A DNA stretch of 64,000 nucleotides, from the NCBI RefSeq assembly GCF_001590905.1, contig NZ_BCTT01000010.1, positions 186,001 through 250,000 of the forward strand, written 5' to 3'. The notes under the pieces are model-generated. The model had not been told where the DNA came from. It did no database searches and saw only the letters and a list, made by a program, of their open reading frames with translations. The first letter of the stretch is position 1, and each line of letters starts with the position of its first letter. This stretch comes from Serratia grimesii NBRC 13537 (GTDB taxonomy: Bacteria > Pseudomonadota > Gammaproteobacteria > Enterobacterales > Enterobacteriaceae). Position numbers and translations under genes: made by a program. This document shows positions 58,300 through 64,000 of this stretch, one piece after another.

Positions 58300-59136
58300 T
58301 TACTGCTGCGGCCATTGGCCAAACGTCACGCGATCGTTGTCACCATAGTCACGGCGAGTGGCGATCGAAATAAAACCGGCGGCCTGCAGCAGTGCACGTA
58401 CGCTCTCACCTTGCTGCCAACCGTGTTCAAGCAAAAGCCACCCCTGTGGCTGCAAATGCTGTGGTGCCTGTTGCACGATAGCGGACAAATCCGCCAATCC
58501 ATGCTGCTGCGCGACCAGCGCACTACTAGGCTCAAAACGTACGTCACCTTGCGCCAAGTGTGGATCGGCTGCGTCAATGTACGGAGGATTGCTGACGATC
58601 AAAGCGAAAGTTTGCCCGGTCAGTGGCGCAAACCAACTACCCTGAAGAAATTGCACGTTGGCGATCGCCAGCTTCTGCGCATTATGCTGTGCCAGCGCCA
58701 CGGCTTCAGGCTGTAAATCAACGCCCGTCACGCTGCAGTCCGGGCGTTCGCTAGCCAGCGCCAGCGCAATGGCGCCAGTGCCGGTGCCGAGATCGAGGAT
58801 GGTGCAAGGGGACGGCGGTAGACGCTCCAACGCCAGTTCTACCAAACATTCGGTGTCTGGACGAGGGATCAAAGTGGCCGGCGAGACTGACAGCGGCAGC
58901 GACCAAAACTCACGTTCGCCGACCAGATACGCCACCGGCTCGCCACGTTCGCGGCGCACCAGCAGCCTTTCCAACTGTTCCTGCTGTTGTTGCGTCAGTA
59001 ATGTTTCACCAAACGCCATCAGGAAAGTTCTGGCCCGGCCAGTCACGAAACCCAAGAGGATTTCGGCATCACGCCGGGCACTTTCACTTTGCGTCAGCCG
59101 GGCAACCGCCGCCTTCAGCCAGGATTGATAATCCAT
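58300..59136 (-). CDS. prmC: Release factor glutamine methyltransferase PrmC
   Basis: PrmC N5-methylates the glutamine of the GGQ motif in RF1 and RF2 using S-adenosylmethionine. The 278 residues have a helical N-terminal domain, the SAM motif ILDLGTGTGAIALAL and the NPPY catalytic motif in LIVSNPPYIDA. Its ATG overlaps the prfA stop by one base (TAATG), so translation is coupled to that of its substrate RF1. Confidence 0.96.
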   Translation of the reverse strand: MDYQSWLKAAVARLTQSESARRDAEILLGFVTGRARTFLMAFGETLLTQQQQEQLERLLVRRERGEPVAYLVGEREFWSLPLSVSPATLIPRPDTECLVELALERLPPSPCTILDLGTGTGAIALALASERPDCSVTGVDLQPEAVALAQHNAQKLAIANVQFLQGSWFAPLTGQTFALIVSNPPYIDAADPHLAQGDVRFEPSSALVAQQHGLADLSAIVQQAPQHLQPQGWLLLEHGWQQGESVRALLQAAGFISIATRRDYGDNDRVTFGQWPQQ

Positions 59137-60221
59137 TACTCAGGCTCAGCGGACAGCGCAGCAAGCTGGTCGGCCTGGTATTCCTGCACAATCGGCTGGA
59201 TCAACATGTCCAGTTTGCCTTCCATTACTTCATCCAGACGGTACAGCGTCAGGTTGATACGGTGGTCGGTCACTCGCCCCTGCGGGAAATTGTAGGTTCG
59301 GTTGCGATCGGAACGATCGCCGCTCCCCAACAGGTTGCGGCGTGTTGATGCCTCCGCCTGCTGGCGTTTGGCCATCTCGGCTGCACGAATACGTGCGCCC
59401 AGCACTGACATCGCCTTGGCTTTGTTTTTGTGCTGTGAACGCTCGTCTTGGCATTCCACCACAATGCCGGTCGGCAAGTGAGTAATACGAATTGCCGAGT
59501 CGGTGGTGTTAACGTGCTGACCACCGGCACCAGAAGAGCGGAAAGTGTCGATTTTCAGATCGCCTGCGTTGATCTCCGGCAGTTCAGCTTCCGGCACGGC
59601 AGGCATTACAGCCACGGTGCAGGCCGAGGTATGAATACGCCCCTGCGACTCGGTTTCCGGTACACGCTGTACGCGGTGGCCGCCGGATTCAAATTTCAAT
59701 TGACCGAAAACACCATCGCCAGAAACCTTGGCAATCACTTCTTTATAGCCGCCATGCTCGCCTTCGTTGGCGCTCATGATCTCAACGCGCCAGCGACGCG
59801 TTTCGGCATAACGGCTGTACATACGGAACAAATCACCGGCAAAGATTGCCGCTTCGTCACCGCCGGTACCAGCACGGACTTCCAGGAAACAATCGCGCTC
59901 GTCATCCGGATCTTTCGGCAACAGTAGCAGCTGCAACTGTTGCTCCAACTCTTCCGTCGCCGCCTTGGCCTGCTTCAGCTCTTCCTGCGCCATTTCGCGC
60001 ATTTCAGGATCGTCCAGCATCATTTCCGCCGTTGCCAGGTCGTCCTGCACCTGACGCCATTCCAGGAAACAGCGGCTAACGTCGGTCAGCTGTGCATATT
60101 CGCGCGACAACGCGCGGAACCGATCTTGGTCGGCAATAACGCCGGCATCGCCGAGCAGCGCCTGCACTTCTTCATGGCGCTCTTGTAACGCTTCCAGTTT
60201 GGCAACAATAGAAGGCTTCAT
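59136..60221 (-). CDS. prfA: Peptide chain release factor 1
   Basis: RF1 terminates translation at UAA and UAG. The 361 residues have the GGQ motif in [15 protein letters not shown], methylated by PrmC. The stop-codon reading PxT tripeptide appears as P-E-T in [10 protein letters not shown], where E. coli has P-A-T. This is the middle gene of hemA-prfA-prmC. Confidence 0.97.
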   Translation of the reverse strand: MKPSIVAKLEALQERHEEVQALLGDAGVIADQDRFRALSREYAQLTDVSRCFLEWRQVQDDLATAEMMLDDPEMREMAQEELKQAKAATEELEQQLQLLLLPKDPDDERDCFLEVRAGTGGDEAAIFAGDLFRMYSRYAETRRWRVEIMSANEGEHGGYKEVIAKVSGDGVFGQLKFESGGHRVQRVPETESQGRIHTSACTVAVMPAVPEAELPEINAGDLKIDTFRSSGAGGQHVNTTDSAIRITHLPTGIVVECQDERSQHKNKAKAMSVLGARIRAAEMAKRQQAEASTRRNLLGSGDRSDRNRTYNFPQGRVTDHRINLTLYRLDEVMEGKLDMLIQPIVQEYQADQLAALSAEPE

Positions 60222-60252
60222 GCGTGGTATTAAACCCTGTTAAAAGAGAAAA

Positions 60253-61515
60253 CTAATGCTGATCCAGCCCGAGGCTGTCGCGTAATAATTGCAACCGCTC
60301 CACGTCGCCATCGCCGGCGGCCTGTTGGAGGGATTTGGTAGGGGCATGAATAAGGCGGTTGGTCAGCCGGTGGGCCAGTTCGTGAATAACCTGTTCCACA
60401 TCGGCGCCTTGCGCAATGGCAGCCAACGCTTTGGCTTCCATTTCTGCACGGATCTGGTCGGCCTGCGAACGATAATCGCGGATAGTTTCCACCGCGCCCT
60501 GTGAGCGCAGCCAGGCCATAAAGTTGGTGCTTTCTTGCTGAACGATCGACTCCGCCTGCACTGCCGCGGCCTTGCGCTGCGCCAGATTGCTTTGAATGAT
60601 GGCGTGCAGATCGTCCACGCTGTACAAATAGGCGTTAGCCAGCTTGCCCACTTCAGGTTCAATATCGCGAGGTACGGCGATATCCACCAATAGCATTGGC
60701 TGGTTACGGCGCGCTTTCAGTGCTCGTTCCACCATCCCTTTACCGATGATCGGCAGCGGGCTGGCAGTTGAGCTGATAATAATGTCGGCGTCAGCCAAAC
60801 GCTCGTCGATTTCCGGCAGCGTAATGACTTCTGCCCCGACTTCATCCGCCAACAGTTGGGCGCGCTCGCGGGTACGGTTGGCGATAATCATGTGCCGTAC
60901 TTTGTGCTCACGCAGATGACGCGCCACCAGCTCTATCGTCTCACCTGCGCCGACGAGCAGCACATTCAGTTCAGCAAGCGATTCGAAGATTTGTCGAGCC
61001 AAAGTACAGGCGGCAAAAGCCACAGATACAGCACTGGCACCAATTTCGGTTTCTGTGCGCACGCGTTTGGCAACAGAGAAGGATTTTTGGAACAGACGCT
61101 CAAGCTCACCAGACAGTGACTGACCGCGTTGTGATTCGGCAAAGGCTTTTTTTACCTGCCCGAGGATCTGCGGCTCGCCCAGTACCAATGAATCCAACCC
61201 ACTGGCCACACGCATCAGATGGCTAACCGCGTCATTGCCGTGGTGCCAATACAGGCTTTTACTCACTTCTTCCGGGCGCAGATGGTGGTACTCACACAGC
61301 CAGGCAACCAGCTGTTCGTGAATATGTTCCTGTTGCTCCACGCTAAGATAAAGCTCGGTACGGTTGCAGGTAGACAACACGACACCGCCCTGCACCAACG
61401 GTTGTTGGAGCAAGCTGGTCAGCGCCTGTTCGATTGACTCTGGAGAGAAGGTCACCCTTTCACGCAGAGAAACCGGAGCGGTTTTGTGATTTATACCTAA
61501 CGCCAGCAGGGTCAT
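60253..61515 (-). CDS. hemA: Glutamyl-tRNA reductase
   Basis: HemA performs the first committed step of C5 heme synthesis, reducing Glu-tRNA(Glu) to glutamate-1-semialdehyde. The 420 residues start [20 protein letters not shown]. The catalytic Cys is in STCNRTELY and the NADPH motif is [15 protein letters not shown]. coli HemA is regulated by proteolysis through its N-terminus, which is similar here. It is the first gene of the prfA-prmC run, with a candidate -10 about 45 bases upstream. Confidence 0.97.
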   Translation of the reverse strand: MTLLALGINHKTAPVSLRERVTFSPESIEQALTSLLQQPLVQGGVVLSTCNRTELYLSVEQQEHIHEQLVAWLCEYHHLRPEEVSKSLYWHHGNDAVSHLMRVASGLDSLVLGEPQILGQVKKAFAESQRGQSLSGELERLFQKSFSVAKRVRTETEIGASAVSVAFAACTLARQIFESLAELNVLLVGAGETIELVARHLREHKVRHMIIANRTRERAQLLADEVGAEVITLPEIDERLADADIIISSTASPLPIIGKGMVERALKARRNQPMLLVDIAVPRDIEPEVGKLANAYLYSVDDLHAIIQSNLAQRKAAAVQAESIVQQESTNFMAWLRSQGAVETIRDYRSQADQIRAEMEAKALAAIAQGADVEQVIHELAHRLTNRLIHAPTKSLQQAAGDGDVERLQLLRDSLGLDQH

Positions 61516-61560
61516 TGCTTCGAGTAATACTTCTTTTGGTACGGGTTCTCGTTGAACGGC

Positions 61561-61566
61561 ATTCTA
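61561..61566 (-). promoter_or_regulatory. Candidate -10 element of the hemA promoter
   Basis: On the minus strand AAG-TAGAAT lies 46 bases before the hemA ATG. The -35 region is poor. It is judged from position only. Confidence 0.4.
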
Positions 61567-61780
61567 CTTGATGCGCGGGATCAATAAAAGTCACAACCGC
61601 ATCTTCCGTTCAATCGCTGAAATAGTCAGCATCAATTGATTAATCGGTAATAAATACAGTGAGATGAATAATAATTTGGCGACATTACATACTGAATTTT
61701 AGTGCAGTATGCGATATTCCGCACAGTATTGGGTAAAACATGCACCCTGAGTATGGCGGTAGCTATCAAACATCCGGTGC

Positions 61781-61924
61781 TTACCAGCCCAAAGTACCGC
61801 AACGAAAGGTAGGATCTAAAAGGAATGAGACCTGTTGGCAAAAAACATGTTTAGCCTGAAGGTAGAAAAATGCAGAGCCCGCAAAGCATAACAACGAAAT
61901 AATGATCCGTACTGAAAGCTTCAT
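61781..61924 (-). CDS. Small membrane or secreted protein, 47 residues
   Basis: This ORF was found by reading the minus strand upstream of hemA. It begins MKLSVRIIISLLCFAGSAFF, a single hydrophobic segment after one Lys and one Arg, and continues YLQAKHVFCQQVSFLLDPTF to RCGTLGW. GGGAGGA stands about 9 bases before ATG 61924. It is either a one-pass membrane peptide or a cleaved small protein with two cysteines outside the segment. I do not recognise a family. Confidence 0.55.
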   Translation of the reverse strand: MKLSVRIIISLLCFAGSAFFYLQAKHVFCQQVSFLLDPTFRCGTLGW

Positions 61925-62229
61925 ATTCGAGTGTCCTCCCGGCGATAAACACCCATATCATACAGTTCGCGACATCAACTAAACGCCAACGGCAAGCAAT
62001 AGGCTTACCCAGAGATATTCTTGTGCGTGCAGCGGCATGGTTGAGTGATTGTGTTAATCTTAACAGCAAACACTGCGCATAATCCCGAGCCACATAGCCG
62101 TGACAAAGCCGGGAAGATTCAACGTGATGCTGCAAAAAATTGACGCGCCTGCGCAGTCCCGCTAGCGTAAATGGTGATACCACGGTTTCGCTGTGCGTGC
62201 CCGTAAGGACAAAAGGACAAGAGAAAGTT
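61925..62229. other. Intergenic region upstream of lolB
   Basis: This 305-bp region presumably contains the lolB promoter and that of the divergent small gene. No well-spaced promoter, repeat or RNA gene was recognised; the open frame on the minus strand through it has no family features. Confidence 0.35.
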
Positions 62230-62853
62230 ATGCCAATACGCAAAGTTAGTTTGCTACGCCTGATCCCGCTGGCCAGCCTGGTGCTGGCTGCCTGTACTAC
62301 CACCAAGCCGACTGGTCCAGCTACCAGCCCGACGTCACCACAGTGGCGTGCCCACGAACAAGCGGTGCAACAGCTGGATCAGTATCAGACCCGTGGCTCT
62401 TTTGCTTATCTGTCAGACCAGAAAAAAGTCTATGCACGTTTCTTCTGGCAACAGTATTCCCCGGAACGTTATCGCCTGCTGCTGACCAACCCGCTTGGCA
62501 GCACTGAGCTTGATCTCAACGTACAGAAAAACGTGGTGCAATTGACCGATAACCAGGGCAAGCGCTATGTCAGTGATAACGCCGAAGAGATGATCCGCAA
62601 GCTGACCGGTATGGCCATTCCACTGGACAACCTGCGTCAATGGATGCTCGGCCTGCCAGGTGAGGCCAGCGACTTCAAGCTGGATGACCAGTACCGCTTG
62701 AATTCACTGAGTTACCAACAAGGCAACCAGACCTGGACCGTGGACTACCAGGATTACAACAACAGCCTCACACCACAGTTACCAAGCCGCCTCGAGCTGA
62801 AACAGGGTGACCAGCGCATCAAATTGAAAATGGACAATTGGACACTCAAATGA
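62230..62853 (+). CDS. lolB: Outer-membrane lipoprotein receptor LolB
   Basis: LolB accepts lipoproteins from LolA and inserts them in the outer membrane. The 207 residues from ATG 62230 start with a lipoprotein signal ending in LVLAAC (Cys at about residue 21). The mature beta-barrel-like domain includes [20 protein letters not shown] and [20 protein letters not shown]. The longer frame upstream is excluded by the signal peptide. ispE overlaps the stop (ATGA). Confidence 0.96.
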   Translation: MPIRKVSLLRLIPLASLVLAACTTTKPTGPATSPTSPQWRAHEQAVQQLDQYQTRGSFAYLSDQKKVYARFFWQQYSPERYRLLLTNPLGSTELDLNVQKNVVQLTDNQGKRYVSDNAEEMIRKLTGMAIPLDNLRQWMLGLPGEASDFKLDDQYRLNSLSYQQGNQTWTVDYQDYNNSLTPQLPSRLELKQGDQRIKLKMDNWTLK

Positions 62854-63716
62854 TCCGCCAGTGGCCAGCGCCAGCTAAACTCAATCTGTTTTTATACATC
62901 ACCGGGCAGCGTGCCGACGGTTATCATCTACTGCAGACGCTGTTCCAATTTTTGGATTACGGCGACACGCTGACTATCGACGTACGGCAGGATGACAATA
63001 TCCGCCTGCTGACCCCTGTCGCAGGCGTGCCGGACGAGCAAAACTTGATCGTCCGTGCTTCTCGGCTATTGCAGCAGTATTGCGACAGTCACGGACTGAA
63101 CACCGCTCCGCGCGGTGCTGACATCAGTATCGATAAGCGTCTGCCAATGGGTGGCGGCCTCGGAGGGGGTTCTTCCAATGCGGCTACGGTCTTGGTGGCG
63201 TTAAATGAACTGTGGCACTGCGGCTTGAGTGATGACCAATTAGCGGAGCTGGGGCTAACCCTCGGCGCCGATGTACCGGTTTTCGTTCGGGGTCATGCCG
63301 CCTTTGCTGAAGGCATCGGTGAGCAGTTACAACCGGCGAACCCACAAGAAAAGTGGTATTTGGTTGCTCATCCAGGCGTCAGCATCCCCACCCCGATCAT
63401 TTTTGGTGATGTCGATTTAAAAAGAGATACCCCGGTTCGCCCGTTAAATGTGCTGTTACAGGCAACTTACGCAAATGATTGCGAACCAATAGCAAGAAAA
63501 CGTTTTCGCGAGGTTGAACAGCTTGTTTCTTGGCTGTTAGAATACGCGCCGTCACGCCTGACTGGCACAGGTGCTTGTGTGTTTGCTGAATTCGACACAG
63601 AAACCGCCGCCCGTCAGGTGTTAAATCAAGCCCCGGAGTGGATACGTGGTTTTGTAGCGCGTGGCGTTAACGTCTCTCCACTACATCGCATTCGTTCCGG
63701 GCAGATTGAACCGTAG
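62850..63716 (+). CDS. ispE: 4-diphosphocytidyl-2-C-methyl-D-erythritol kinase
   Basis: IspE is a GHMP-type kinase of the MEP isoprenoid pathway. The 288 residues start [19 protein letters not shown]. The ATP loop is [14 protein letters not shown] and the third motif [12 protein letters not shown] 62850 overlaps the lolB TGA by 4 bases, so the two are coupled. Its 3' part carries the likely PurR-controlled promoter of prs. Confidence 0.97.
   Translation: MIRQWPAPAKLNLFLYITGQRADGYHLLQTLFQFLDYGDTLTIDVRQDDNIRLLTPVAGVPDEQNLIVRASRLLQQYCDSHGLNTAPRGADISIDKRLPMGGGLGGGSSNAATVLVALNELWHCGLSDDQLAELGLTLGADVPVFVRGHAAFAEGIGEQLQPANPQEKWYLVAHPGVSIPTPIIFGDVDLKRDTPVRPLNVLLQATYANDCEPIARKRFREVEQLVSWLLEYAPSRLTGTGACVFAEFDTETAARQVLNQAPEWIRGFVARGVNVSPLHRIRSGQIEP
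63494..63543 (+). promoter_or_regulatory. Probable prs promoter and PurR operator inside ispE
   Basis: AAGAAAACGTTTTCGC (63494-63509) matches 13 of 16 positions of the PurR operator. TTGAAC (63514-63519) and TAGAAT (63538-63543), 18 bases apart, form a promoter immediately downstream. The prs start is about 340 bases on; E. coli prs also has a long leader, beginning inside ispE, and PurR control. Confidence 0.55.
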
Positions 63717-63837
63717 TTCTCGTTTCGCTGCGCAGAGTCGTTCACACCTGGCCCTGTAATCCCTGCGCCGCTGCGGTTCAAATTGTTTTTTTACACACCC
63801 GTATGATATTGCGCCGGCGTCGCTAACTGCCCCTTAG

Positions 63838-64000
<163 letters not shown>

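Noticed and set aside
61851-62306. 151-codon minus-strand frame between hemA and lolB
   Set aside because: It overlaps the lolB signal-peptide region and the better-supported small ORF 61781-61924 in another frame; no motifs.

Overview
The window is a contiguous piece of an Enterobacterales chromosome, most likely Serratia. The core-gene order (prs-ispE-lolB-hemA-prfA-prmC-sirB2-sirB1-kdsA, lolCDE-nagK-cobB, phoPQ-roxA, purB-hflD-mnmA-nudJ, icd/rluE) is that of enterics. The 2,3-butanediol dehydrogenase next to puuCB and the chromosomal Qnr protein point to Serratia. GC content looks moderate, closer to the plymuthica/liquefaciens side than to S. marcescens; that is an impression, not a calculation.

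Layout. 1-2.9 kb: end of a putrescine-utilisation cluster (puuR', puuC, puuB). 3-13.5 kb: accessory metabolism and stress genes: budC, a universal stress protein, a cold-shock protein, an SOS-controlled qnr, a DUF1835 protein, a secreted beta-propeller protein bracketed by a 94-bp duplication, a GFA-fold protein, and a LacI/TIM-barrel isomerase/Gfo-Idh-MocA operon. 14-21.7 kb: a 2392-residue single-gene type I polyketide synthase (KS-AT-DH-ER-like-KR-ACP-TE) behind an AT-rich leader, followed by a GyrI-like small-molecule-binding protein. This is the best candidate for an undescribed system here. 21.8-26.4 kb: a small membrane protein, an AI-2E family transporter, an acetyltransferase, a lipoprotein, and a decayed prophage patch (tail protein I fragment, zinc-ribbon membrane protein, DUF2971 pseudogene) abutting the 3' end of icd, a classical enterobacterial phage attachment gene.

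26.4-64 kb is mostly conserved core. icd and rluE are divergent. Then come nudJ-mnmA-hflD-purB; acetyltransferases with a MocR regulator; phoPQ with a PhoP box and roxA; hcxB; pepT; cobB-nagK-lolEDC on the minus strand; a YheO-like regulator divergent from a PLP ammonia-lyase; mfd; a diguanylate cyclase; dauA; kdsA-sirB1-sirB2, a palindromic repeat, then prmC-prfA-hemA; and finally lolB-ispE and the start of prs, preceded by a probable PurR-controlled promoter inside ispE.

Three unlisted small ORFs with good ribosome-binding sites were found by reading the sequence (4661-4777 +, 21845-21982 -, 61781-61924 -). No rRNA, tRNA, CRISPR array or intact insertion sequence was seen.
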